A stretch of DNA of 64,000 bases, taken from NCBI RefSeq assembly GCF_051020985.1, contig NC_135009.1, positions 14,144,606 to 14,208,605 of the forward strand, in the 5' to 3' direction. Every line of letters begins with the position of its first letter. Position 1 is the first letter of the stretch. The translations under genes and the position numbers were made by a program. The notes under the pieces were generated by a model, which did not search any database, was not told where the DNA came from, and saw only the letters and a list, made by a program, of their open reading frames with translations. Below are positions 35,612 through 47,300 of the stretch, piece by piece. This stretch comes from Nomia melanderi (Eukaryota; Arthropoda; Insecta; Hymenoptera; Halictidae).

Positions 35612-37467
35612 ATGTGGCAAATATTAAAAGTACAAGTACTTTTAGTACTTTGCATTGGTGCAGCAATATCCTTTGCACACAATTGCTTTTTACATGGCAA
35701 AGATTATAGATGTAAATTAGGAACAAAAACACCATACAGATTTATAGCTAATTATGATGATTCTCCTCTTGAATACTCAGGTGTGTAAAATATTTATTAA
35801 TTTAATAAAATACCATATTGTATCTTATCATACCTTATCATAAATTAATGCATGTTGTGTTTAGGTTGCACTCCTAAAAAGATATGGCTAGTTTTAAGGC
35901 ATGGCACAAGGTATCCTGGCAAAAAGTATATACCATCTATGATTGAGAAATTGCCACAATTACAACAAACTATTTTACATAATTATCAAACAGGAAAGAC
36001 AAGTTTAAAGGACGAAGATGTAGCTTTATTGAAGGATTGGAAAATCATTTTCACAGAGGATGATGTTATGAAACTAACAGAGGAAGGTGGAAATGAAATG
36101 ATTGATCTTGCAGAAAGATACCAGTCTAGGTTCCCTTTCCTTATGTCAGAAGAATACAGTAATAAGACTTACAGGGTAAAAGCATGCCATGGTTTTATTT
36201 TGTTCTATGTTAACTGCAATTTAATTACTATTTTTATACTAAATTAAATTTTAGTTCAAATACACTGCCACTCAACGCACAGAGGAAAGTGCAAGAAACT
36301 TTGCCACTGGTCTATTTGGCAGATACAAAAGTTACAAAGTGCAGTATCCAGAGGCAGAACACAAGGACCCTGTGCTACGAGTAATTTTTTATTTTCTAAT
36401 CGAACTATTAATTGTTTTCTGTTATTTAATTGTTTTATTTCAAGTTTCTAGTTTTACAAACTCTGTGAGCGTTGGCAGCATAAGGTGCATATGAACCCTG
36501 ATACACAAATAGAAAAAGAAAAGTTCTTGAAAAGTGAAACTTACAATAGGATGCTGGAGAATGTTTCTAATCGTATTGGGCATCAGATTGATCATGGTTA
36601 GTCTACAGTACTTAAGTAAATGATTTGAGAAAGAGAATTTAAAGATTTAAGAATCTGATATACAAAAAAAAATACATTTTAGAAACTGCTAACTTGATGT
36701 ATATGATGTGTGGTTTTGAAACTGCATGGCTACTTGATGCAGAGTCTCCTTGGTGTAGAATGTTCACATTAGATGAATTTAAGGTGAGTCTTCAGGTCAT
36801 ACTGAATGTTAGTCATACTAATATTCTTCATACTAATATTTCAGATACTTGAGTATGTTGAGGACTTACAAAAATATTGGATTGATGGATATGGACATAA
36901 ATTAAGTTATGAGCAAGCATGTCCTGCGTTGAGGGATATGTTTGATTTTTTCGGGTAAGTTTATATGTTTATGTACTCACAAAATGTCATAGAACATAAA
37001 ATCAATAACTTCTTATTTACAGGTCAGTTGATGGTCCATTGGTATCAATATACTTTACTCATTCAGGCACCATTCTAAAGTTATTGGCTTCATTAGGAGT
37101 TGCTAGAGACGATCAGCATTTAACTCACAATCTATTTCACTTATATGGGAATGATAGAGCTTGGAAAACTGGTGTCATTGATACCTTCGCATCTAACATA
37201 GCGTTTGTTTTATTCAAGTAGCTATCATTTATTATTTTTCACATGTGTAATATCGAAAACCGTGAACATTTCGATTGTATTTTGATTTGTTTTAGTTGTT
37301 CACATAGTGGACCTAGTGTTCTTTTCATGCACCAAGAGCGACCGCTCTATCTGTCAGGTTGTCCTTTACACTTACCATGTCCATTATCAATCATGAAGGC
37401 ACTTTTTCCTGATCACGAAGAAGAGTGTCCATTTAATGCAATGTGTGAAATGGATGAAAGCTCATAA
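35612..37467 (+). CDS. Multiple inositol polyphosphate phosphatase 1-like (histidine acid phosphatase)
   Basis: Exons: 35612-35780, 35865-36175, 36255-36380, 36452-36596, 36683-36783, 36845-36954, 37023-37217, 37296-37467; 1,329 bases, 442 residues. A signal peptide of about 22 residues (LLVLCIGAAISFA) precedes the mature chain. The catalytic RHGTRYP is at 68-74. In the second catalytic position, where MINPP enzymes carry His-Ala-Glu, this protein has THSGT (H334-S335-G336), so the usual acidic proton donor is missing or displaced. The chain ends CEMDESS and has no KDEL-like ER retention signal, suggesting secretion or lysosomal delivery. Family function: dephosphorylation of InsP6/InsP5 and of 2,3-bisphosphoglycerate. 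AATAAA is at 37556-37561. Confidence 0.93.
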
Positions 37468-39142
37468 TTATAAAATACAGAAAAAGTAAGCGCAAATTAA
37501 ATTTTAGTAAAATATTCTAAACTACATTTCTGTATTGATACTTTCATATTTAACAAATAAATGTCATGAATATTTGATCTTAATCATATATCTTTTCTTA
37601 CATGATAGTTACTATATTCTCCATCACTCAGAAAACAATTAGCATTTTTACTACTAACTGAAATGGTAATCTTCTAGACAATTATAATAATAACAAAAAA
37701 TATGGCATTAAATCATGATATTTATATATATTAATCAATAATTAATCATTAGTTTAAACCACCGTCGATAAGGATCAATATTCCTGATGTTCCCTACATT
37801 ACCTATGCAAAAGCAGTTTCTGTGTCCATCAAATGGTAACAAATGCGAAGTAAATCTGCGCCTTAATGCATGCAACCGCGAGCACTAGGGTCCACGGAAT
37901 TATTATATTGCCAGGGGCGAATGTGATTTGCATACGTCAACCCTACACCCAAATAAACATCAGCCCCCGTGTCGCAACGCTTAGAACAGAACTGCACCGC
38001 GCAAACATCAAATCCGCCGATGTGTTCGTTCCAATTAAGCGCAATATTATTATTGTAACTGCATTGGCGTTCAAATTGATTGCAGTCGATTTAACGACAA
38101 GCCGTTACGACGTACATTACATCCGGGGATAATTTTATGATCGCGATCGGGCTCGTAAATTACGATAACGTCCGTTCGGCAACTGTAATTCGATAACGTC
38201 CATTTCGGACTTGTCCATTCGAAACGCAACTGCGCCGAGAACGAACACGCCGGAATTTACGAGACACGTAAATTTATACTTACCGTGGACGGAGAGCTCG
38301 GCACGTTATTAAACGAGAAACCAGTTACCGATTGTCATTCGCTCTGTGAAAGGGAATGGAAACCAGAGAGGTTCTGTAATATTAAAATAATTTAATTGTA
38401 TAATTCGATAGACAGTAACATGGTTTTACACGAATGACGTAATGCCACATCGAAGTTGTTGCACCTGTCGTGGTCGCCGGTCAGACGAAAGATTTCACAA
38501 TGATACAGGACACTTATCGTTAGCGCAAAGTTATAATTATCTCTTGCAGCGACCTTCGCTGTGTATCATAATCGACGGTCGACAATGAAAATTTATAGAC
38601 AAATTATAAATGTTCATCAGTGTCTGCAGGTATCCCACCTTTTAAATGGTAATACGATTGAAACAGGAAATGATTTCCCATCGTCGAAGCACTGTAACCT
38701 TAACACGAAACAATCAGTAACCGGTAATTCGTTATCGATCATGCTCTGTGAACTGATTGTTCCGCTCCCTGCGCTGGAAATCGATAAGAAAAGACGAACA
38801 ATGTGCGCATACGTTCTAAGTGCGAGCCGTCGAACATCGAGTGCTCCACACGCGGAGGCCCTAACACGTCCGTTGCCGAATTCCATTTGCGCAATGCAAA
38901 TTTATACAACTAACACTGTTCCAGTCGCCTACACTAAGTTGATACTTGTAACAGACAGATAAAGCGGAAATTGACGAGTCCTCGAAGCGGTTCAGCAACG
39001 AACGCGACATTCAATGTTCGCTAGTGTCCCTAGTCTACATTATAAACGTAGAAAATTAACGAACGTACGAATTAAGACTCTTCTCTTTGAACCAATTCAC
39101 ACTCAAGCTCGACCGAACAATGATAAGTACCATTGATCAACA

Positions 39143-39213
39143 CGTTCCATGCCATAGAAATTTCGGTTATATTTCACTCGTGAACTGCATTCATCTTTTA
39201 AATACAATATTAA
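39143..39213. repeat. Dispersed repeat, partner of 54541-54611
   Basis: About 70 bases beginning CGTTCCATGCCATAGAAATT share most positions, including TTTCGGTTATAT and the following GAACTG, with 54541-54611. It is non-coding and probably the edge of an undescribed interspersed repeat. Confidence 0.6.
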
Positions 39214-39481
39214 GTCATATTCAAGTTCTCAATTTTTATATGTAACATTCATGTAGCATAATATTTTCAATCCAATAAACCTCCCAACGAAAATATTAGA
39301 AAAATGAAACAAACGAGTCATCGAGTTCCTAAGTAAATGTAGTTTACAATTCCCAATAACAATATCCACAGGATTAATTTCACTTTCATCATGTAAAATA
39401 TAGGATTACACAAATATGTGATGTTAAATGACGTTAAATCCACGTTTGTAGTTTTTGTAAAAACATGTTCAATAGTTAGTT

Positions 39482-39596
39482 TAACACTAGATTTACAATT
39501 CGACGGATACTGAATTTCCTAAGCATTATTTAGTAACAGTTTAAAAATATTTCCTCTCAGAAACTCGCGTACCATACATGGCACAGAACGTGTTAA
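39482..39596. mobile_element. Short TTAACACTAG-type MITE
   Basis: It starts TTAACACTAGATTTAC and ends with an inverted ACGTGTTAA. At 115 bp it looks like a deleted relative of the copies at 3225 and 5715; another start, TTAACACTAGGTTCACGG, is at 49611. Confidence 0.45.
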
Positions 39597-40550
39597 AGAC
39601 AATTCGTTATACAAGAATACAAAACAAAATCGTTACAATCCCAAAGAAGAAACTCTCACTCTCGAAAACTTTTCAACGCGCTTCCGCATCGGACCTCTGC
39701 GATCCACGTTCCAGTCACTGATCGCACGGGACCAGTTCAGCGTTCCACCCTCCGCGGGCCGCGATAATCGAAGTAAAATAGTCGAACTATCATAATAGAC
39801 AAAGGTAATCGGCGACCAGCTGACACGGTGTTTTCCAGAGAGGATCGGCGACGATCGCGTTAAATCCGGCCGTTAACGGCGCGCCGCTCCGGAACGGCGA
39901 AGCTGCGTCACGCGGGACAACCGTGCGGCTATTTACAACGCGGATGCCGCCTCGCGTTTCAACGTCTACCGGTTAAAATATACAGAGAGAATAACCATCG
40001 TCGCGTGGCCGCGCGAACCGCGATCGTTCGCGTGCGAATGCGAGAGCCCGGCGCTGCCGCGTCCCGAGATAATGGCGCGGCGAAGCGGTAAACCCAGCCG
40101 AATGGGACCATGAAGAATAGTTTGGCCAGCTAGGGATTCACAATTACAGGAACGGGCCGTCGCGCATCCGAAACTGCGTGAACCATCTGCCACGTAAATC
40201 AGCTTCCCCTTTCGGGGCGGTTCCGGCGAATTTCCAACCGGTAAAAACGGCCCTTTCGGTTCGGACCGGCGAGTGAACTTTCGTTTGATGATCCTGGATC
40301 GATTGCTTCGCCGTGTCGTTACCTTCGAACGCGAAACGCCGGACTGGGAGTCAATCTTATAGTTAAAGTAGTCCAGAGCTCGGTTCGCTGTCCGCGAGTC
40401 TACGCGAGAATAAGAGCCGAGTGACGCGTGTCCGCCTTCACAGACGGTGATTCGGTACTGGCTCTCCAGTGAGCTTCCATCGGCTCGTTAAACGTTGCAG
40501 AAATTGTACAGGTTCAAGGTCCGCGCGCCTAGGGTAGCGTGTAACCGAGG

Positions 40551-43500
40551 TCACGCGTTTGCCGCGTTGGTGGTCTCGTCCTCTTTGCTCAGCTCGATCA
40601 GCTTCTCCAGGGAGAACTGGCGCGCCCTTGCTGCCCATACCTCGCCGTTCGCCAGCACCCTGAGGGGAGGAGAATAATGAGATAAGAATATTGTCCAAGG
40701 GAGTATGTCGTTTCCCGTGGAAACGGGGGGACGGGATGATTGCCCTGAACGCGTCGCGTGTTCTTGTATATTGTAGGAACTCGAGGAACAGTTGTCGACG
40801 ATTCGTATCTCGACGATGGACGGAAGGAATTGGAAACGAAAATGGAAAGGATAGTGTATTCTAATTTGAGACAATGGAAACTTATGTTTGGAATACTGTG
40901 GATTCGTTGGAATAATAATGTTTGACCCTTTGTTTTTCGCTAGAAACATTCGACACGTTCCGACATAGACGATGTTATGTTCTTTTTTATGTTCATTCTG
41001 AGTCGATTCTTTCGAATTTTTCTCAAAAGTGCATATCTTCAGTTTAACACGAGGTTTACGGAACGTAAATCTAATAATTTGTAATTTGTTATATCAAATC
41101 AAATCAAATTTTGAGAGTCACCTCTCGAGTGCAAGGGGTTAAATAAGAAAGGCTGATTTTCTGCAACGATTTCCACGGTTGAATCGAGCGGCCCGTCGCA
41201 CGCCGGATGCTCCAGGGATTATTCCGAATATCCTATAGGAATCTATGAATCCGATTTCGCTGAAGTATCAACGTTAAACGGAATACATACCGTCTGGTGT
41301 TTTCGCTAACCAGCCTATCCGGCGCTCCATACACCGGCGGATTAGCATAAGGATCATAGCCGAGCACAGAAAGCATCGGCGCGATGTCAGGCATCTCTCT
41401 GACTACGTCGTCCGGAATGTGGCCGACCCACTTGGTCAGCGCTTCCAAGTTGACTGGCTTTATGATCTGATCCGACGACCTCTCGACCCTGCATACCGAA
41501 AATACAACAGAATCTCAGCATTCGATCGTTAAAATCCTGCTCCGCCCGTCTATATCGTTCTTTCCTTTGTGAACCATTATGATCCTCTAACAAAGCGCCA
41601 AGGGCTCTCGCTATTGACGTTGAATTATTTATTCGTGGACAGTCACTTAACGAGATGAAATATTTTAAACGATGCAACGAGGTATTTGTTTTTGAGTAGG
41701 TAAGGGGCTATGCTTATTTTTGAATAGGTAATAGAGTTTCTTTAGCTTTGGATGGGTGGTAGACTATATTTTTGAATATGTAATAGAGTATTTCTAGCTT
41801 TGAATAAGTAGTAAACTATATTTTTGAATAGGTAATAGCCTATTTCTATTTCTGAATAGCCAATGAACCCCCAGAATAGATAACGAATCATCTACTTCAG
41901 AATGAACCAAGATGGGAGCGAATGTTTCCATAGTTTTCTCACTTGCTAAGAGGCACGCCGCCCGGCTTGTTAATGAACTCCTCGTGGTGCATGACAGATT
42001 CGTTCCAAGGAACGTCCAGGAAGTTCAGGATCTTCTTCATCCACTGACGCGGATGCAACACCAGCTGCTCGTACGGCACCATCAGACACTTGTCCGACCC
42101 TATCTCCTTGCACTGTCCATACATTATGGATATCGCGTGATTCCACTTGATCAGCGACTGCCTGTAGGAGGACAGGTCGAAGCCAGTGATAGTGACCTGA
42201 AAGACACACGATCCTTGACACACTTCTCCAACTGACCGCATGTTTTAGAAATCAATCGTCCAACTTATTCGAAGCTTCGCAATAGGATTGAACGAACAAA
42301 GATTCTGCTGCCACTCATCTAAGTTGTTTATTTTGAAAACAACCCTATTAAAGAAAGAAGAAACTGTTAAAAAATAAAATATAGAATTGGAATTGTTACC
42401 ATTAATGGGATTTCTTTGGAAAATCGTCCATTTAGTAGAAAATAAAACTGTTAAAGAATAAAGAAATTTATAATTACAATTGTTACCATTAAGTTACTTC
42501 TCTGGAAAACAGCCACTTTCAAAATAAACGGTTCATCCGCAAGTTTCAAAGACCGCGTGGAAATTAACCCCTTGCCTTATGATTTGTTTCTAACCTCTGA
42601 TCGATACAACTACTCTATAATTAATTCATTAAGAGAAACAACAGATTGAAATACATATTCCATATCTTTCCGAAGTATAACTGACAATAGAAGAATAATA
42701 CTAAATTCAAATTCAATTCCAGCAAGTTCTTCCAAGGCAAGGAGCTAAACGCGTCTGTTCACTCGAAGGAACGCCACCCTCGAAACGCGAGCTACCCTAA
42801 AATCTACGCATCCGACGGTTTCCTTTACAAAACATCCCCAAAGGTTGCAGTCACTCAGCGAAATAACTCGCAGCCGAAGGATCTCGCGTGAAAGGCAGGC
42901 AGGCAGCCTATCGGCGGAGCGGGGATCGGCGAATATTTCATTCCGCCTTTCGTACACCTCGCAGCGCAATGTTCCATTAAGCCCTCGTGAAAACGACTGA
43001 AGCACCCCCGGCAGCGCGATCGAATTAGTCCGATCGAGGAGCCCGCGGTCCTCGTTTTACATGAATTTACATTTCACGGAGGACGATCGGTTCGTTCTTA
43101 TCGCTCCTTTTTCGCCGTTCCGCTCGCGCTCGGGGGATACCCCACGGATCTCCAGCGTCCCGTCGGACGCCTATCGTTTCCCTCCTATCCGGCGCTCGGA
43201 CGAGCGCGGCGCGTTTTAATATTCGCGAGTTGAGCGGCCGGATGAATTTGCATGGACGAACCGCGCGCAGATGCGCCGGCTTCGATCGGGAGCCGTACCT
43301 TTCTCGAGATAATGGAATGCACGGTGGCACGGCCGTCGCGGATCATGAAGATAAACTTGGCATTTGGAAAGAGATCGAGGATGTACGAGCCCATCTTCAG
43401 AGTGAGGGGATCCTTGTTGCACAACCGCGGCGCCGGCTCCGCGTGGCGCGCTATGATCTCCAGGCAGAACGCCGCTATCGCGCTGTCCATCACCTGGCCA

Positions 43501-44367
43501 AATTATCATTCCGTAATTAATATCCTCGTGTGACCCCGGACGAGCTCGTTGGGGGATGAAACGGTTATTGAGTGACGATCGGACGACAGCTTTGTCGCCG
43601 CAAACGGCTGAACCGCCGTTCTCTGCAGGAAACTAGAGAACTTCACTTCAAATGTACATGATTAAGTAATTTCGCGGTGAGATGTCTTTTCAGTAGGGGA
43701 ACTCGTTAATTTATTTGATGAGAAGAATTACTATTAAGATAGATTGTGTATTGTTGTTTGTTTAGCATTTAATTTAATTTTTTCAATATATATTTATATA
43801 GGAATTCAGGTCGAAATGTATTTATTGAATATTGATTGATTTCTTAATACGGGTATCGTAACTTTGGAAGAGCCAAAGCCATCATTCGTAGCGATGCAAG
43901 CATCACCGTAGGTTCTCCACGTGTGTGGGAGTTTTTAGAGCTCTTTGATAAGAGGGGCCACAGTGTACAGTTCCGCGGTACTCACTTCCTTCGAAATCCC
44001 CGCCTCCGACAGCCGCAGGTTCTCCCTCTCTGATTTCAGCCAGTGCATCCTCATCTGCAGGATCCTCGGTATCACCCTGGTCTCTTGGCCGCACCTGTCA
44101 CGGGAAAAACGATTCGCGAGTCAACATCCGGCTACTCGTCGGCCGGTCTTTGACGCGGGCAGTGATCAAGTGCACTCGACGCCAATCGTATCGGGCGTTA
44201 ATTGGCAATTTGTCCCGTGAATAGGGGGCTCACCTGACATCGGGATGTGCATCCAGCATGGCGCGCACCAGGGTGGTGCCTGAGCGCGGCACGCCGCCGA
44301 TGAAAATTAACGGCATATAGCGATCGTACGTGTACCTCTTGTGATCGAACGGACCCATCACGTATTT
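40551..44367 (-). CDS. Tpst: Tyrosylprotein sulfotransferase (TPST; Tango13 in Drosophila), 5' incomplete
   Basis: Visible exons on the minus strand: 44234-44367, 43986-44094, 43299-43493, 41943-42196, 41291-41488, 40551-40659; 999 bases, 332 residues plus stop. The enzyme moves sulfate from PAPS to tyrosines of secreted and membrane proteins in the trans-Golgi. The 5'-phosphosulfate loop GGVPRSGTTL, the CGQETRVIPR segment, LCNKDPLTLK, the 3'-phosphate site FMIRDGRATVHS, the WNHAI/CLMVPYEQLVLHP region and VERSSDQIIKPVNLEAL are all present and in order. The first visible exon starts at an acceptor (TTGCAG), so the N-terminal exon with the cytosolic tail and signal anchor is missing. I did not find it up to base 64000. 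The C-terminus is short and ends TTNAANA. Confidence 0.95.
40922..41142. mobile_element. piggyBac-like MITE (CCCTTTGCACTC family) in TPST last intron
   Basis: The left end TTGACCCTTTG is degraded; the right end CACCTCTCGAGTGCAAGGGGTTAA is well kept. The interior (GCTAGAAACATTCGACAC) matches the copy at 7801-8032. Confidence 0.65.
41680..41870. repeat. Diverged tandem repeat, ~50-bp unit
   Basis: A unit beginning TTTTTGAATAGGTAATAGAG recurs near 41717, 41769 and 41820, with a weaker copy near 41690. It lies in a TPST intron just downstream of exon 41943-42196. Confidence 0.65.
42361..42515. repeat. Tandem duplication, ~84-bp period, in a TPST intron
   Basis: AAACTGTTAAAAAATAAA... with ATTGTTACCATTAA and TCT(T/C)TGGAAAA is repeated from about 42445 with moderate divergence. 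It is AT-rich and non-coding. Confidence 0.55.
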
Positions 44368-47300
44368 CTGCAATGAAAAAATAATCGGGAATGTTAACGA
44401 CGGGTTGGCAGCATTATCGTGCAAAGCGGGGAGGGAGTATTCGATGGGGACGTCTGTGTTAAATTCGATCGGGTAGTAACAAATATTTTCGGGTATATTC
44501 GGTATTCCCTTGTGTCGCTGGCAACGCATATTTCGTATTAATATAGGAGTATATTATTATAATATCGGATCATAGGGTAGGTGTTAATACGGTTGAAGAT
44601 ATAAAGAAAGATTGATCGATCGTTACGTGTAAAGATTGCAAGTTTTTAAACATTGCAAGCGATTGTCGATATTTCGGAAAAGTTTATAACGCCGAGCACC
44701 TCGTACAAGTGCAAATTGCGACATTACATTTATTACCGAATGCTTTCACAATGTTACAATTGTGATCGTGTCATTTGCCGACCCGCAATTGTCCTGCGTT
44801 CCGCTTTCATCCTCACCCTTCGTCGAACTTTATCATAGAATTCCAATAATAGCAGCGATCTATTATTGACAGTAATTGCGTCGCGCGGGAAACACGTTCC
44901 GGAGGAGCGAAGAGAGACGAAGACTCCATAGAAATTTCATTCGCAGCCCGCTTTAATGATTACGCGAATCAGCGATGGCGGAACACTGAGGAGGCTCGGA
45001 GCCTCTTGAGCAGCGGCGGGCAAGGCAACAGCTTGTTGAACGTTTCTTAAGAAATTGCCGGGTCCGTACACTTCTCTTTGCATTCGTTAATTAAATGTCG
45101 ATTGACGGCTACTTTCGATCCGTTTCGGCTAATGAACATCATACTTTATCGACACGGACGAACCGGGATCGATGTCGCGAAATTCGTATTCACACGGGTA
45201 TTCGCTGCTCTAATCTGAAGTTTAAACAATTTTCAAGCAATTACGTTTCGTTTAAGCTTCGTTTCGAATTCTGCGTACCCGGACTCGTGTTTCTTATCCC
45301 ATTTGATCGCTCCCAGTGTCTCGTGGATCGATTTATTTGTGGACTCCGGCACGCGTAAACAGAGCTGCTCGTATTACGCGTTCGAAAGTGGCGCCATTAG
45401 TGCGTACAAATGGCGTCTGGCCCGCCATGCGTCTCCGCCGCAACAGGAGCAGAATAATACGATATTCAGATCTCTTCTTAAAGGATATTATTAAATGCAT
45501 TAATTCAAAGTTTTATACATTAGTTAATGAACATTTCGAGAATATACTGGACCTTGTTAATCAAAGTATTGATTTAATTTGAAGCTAGAAATATGCTATC
45601 CATATTGATGCAATAGTGGTTGCTGCTAATATTCGAAACGAGATTACGATTGCATTTCAGAATATCATGTTACTCCTATAAAAATGTACTGATTTGACCA
45701 ATACAAATCATTTTATTATACCTACTTTCTATTTGTTTAAGAGAAACTGGAATTTCTGTTCCAAAGAAAATTAAGATTCAAGGATGAAATTATAAGATGA
45801 AGCGAGGAAAAGTTTCTAATAACTGAATTTTCAACAATGTTATGCCCTATATAAGCCGAACAAGTGTAGCTAAATGCCAGCTGTTCACTGGAACCACTCG
45901 ATCGACCCAGCTAAAGGTCCGTTAAAGTATTCCTCGCGCGTAGGGCGTGAAAAATGTTTTCATTAATAGCACGGGGAACAGTATGAATTGAAGTGCGGTT
46001 ATCTCCGTGAACACTCGGCGATGTTTTACTCGGTATGGGGGAATATTTATTTCTTATCGCTGCCAGGGGAGAAGGAAGTCTACGGAGAGCGAGTAAGTGG
46101 AGGTCTGAAGATAAATAGAAGGCGCATGCCGCGTATTATGACTCGAGAAACGAGGGAAATCTCTCAGGGGATGCACCGGTGAAATCCGCAAACAAGAACG
46201 CGCGTGTTTGCGTCGGAAAAGCGTACCATATTAATTGCATTCGTTTCGAACGCGGCGAACGATTTCCACGATGCATCGTTCAATTTAACCCTCCGCAAAA
46301 ATTCGTTTATTTGCCCTTCCGAATTCCACAAATATTCATTTCCCGCGGTAAAAATCAATATCCTTTACGAATTACCTAGGTGTTCCACATTAGCAGCCAT
46401 TCGTACTGCTATTGACTGTTCACATTTCTCACCATGAATCGAAGACACTCAAATTTTTGCATTAAAAGAAACGCGTATCTCAATCTTTCTCAATCTTTCT
46501 CAATTTCTTTTCTCCCCGTTGGCTTCTGAGCGACTGAAACAATATTCTTTCCAGTCACCAAAGGATTTACTCCGTCGTTCCTCCCAGGACAGAAAGCTCT
46601 TCCCCGTATAGCTTCCGACTTCGTTGCATAATCATTTCACAAGCCAGAACGTTAATTTCCTCAATTTCTGCTTTCCGGGCTGAACCGCGTCGGCGACACG
46701 TATATCGGCGCAAAATCGAACGTCGGGGCACGGCAACGGGTCCGAAAGGGTTGCCGGAACAACACGGGTATAAAGTTAAAGGCTCGTTATAACCATGGTC
46801 GCGAATCGTTTAATTAACCGCAGCGATCCCGCCGCGGCGGAGGGGAGATACACGGGAGGCTCGATCGAGCTCGCGCCGATGCGGCTCGCATGATTATTAA
46901 TAAACGTCGACGGTCACGATTCATTAGCGTGGCGCATAAATTGCGAGCGAATTACCGGCATATAATTTTCACGACGCGGAGCCTGCGCGCACGCCCGGAA
47001 CACAAATTTCTCCGGTTCGCACGTACTACGTGTTCGTCGGCGAAAAAACCGCGTCTCGTAATCAGCATTTTTTTTCATCCTCCCCCCGTGCACGGGGAAA
47101 ATAACGCGTGTGTCCACCCCGGTCCTCCAGGCGCCCGGGAAAAAGTAAATCCGCCGCCGAAATTCTATGGAGAGCGGGAACGGTTTTAATAAAAACCGGT
47201 AATTAACCCGCTAATTAGCCGGTCGCGACGTTTCGGCCGCCGAGGAATGTGTTCCTGGGATGACTGGCTGCGGGATGATTCCTCGCGCGCGAATGTTTAC

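Larger units (their letters stand above)
37468..40550. other. Spacer between MINPP1-like and sulfotransferase genes
   Basis: Contains the MINPP1-like 3' UTR, then moderately GC-rich DNA (37850-39000 and 39640-40440) with open frames of up to 133 codons that overlap on both strands and resemble nothing known. A short TTAA-flanked repeat is at 39482-39596. Bases 39143-39213 are closely similar to 54541-54611. The GC-rich blocks look regulatory rather than coding. Confidence 0.5.

Noticed and set aside
42745..43533. Several frames of 83-102 codons around the TPST exon at 43299-43493
   Set aside because: They are shadows of the real minus-strand exon or run into intron sequence without homology.
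44368..44529. Extending the first visible TPST exon upstream to a methionine at 44529
   Set aside because: A strong acceptor (TTTTTTCATTGCAG) sits directly before the conserved KYVMG start, and the upstream frame has no signal-anchor helix, which TPSTs require.
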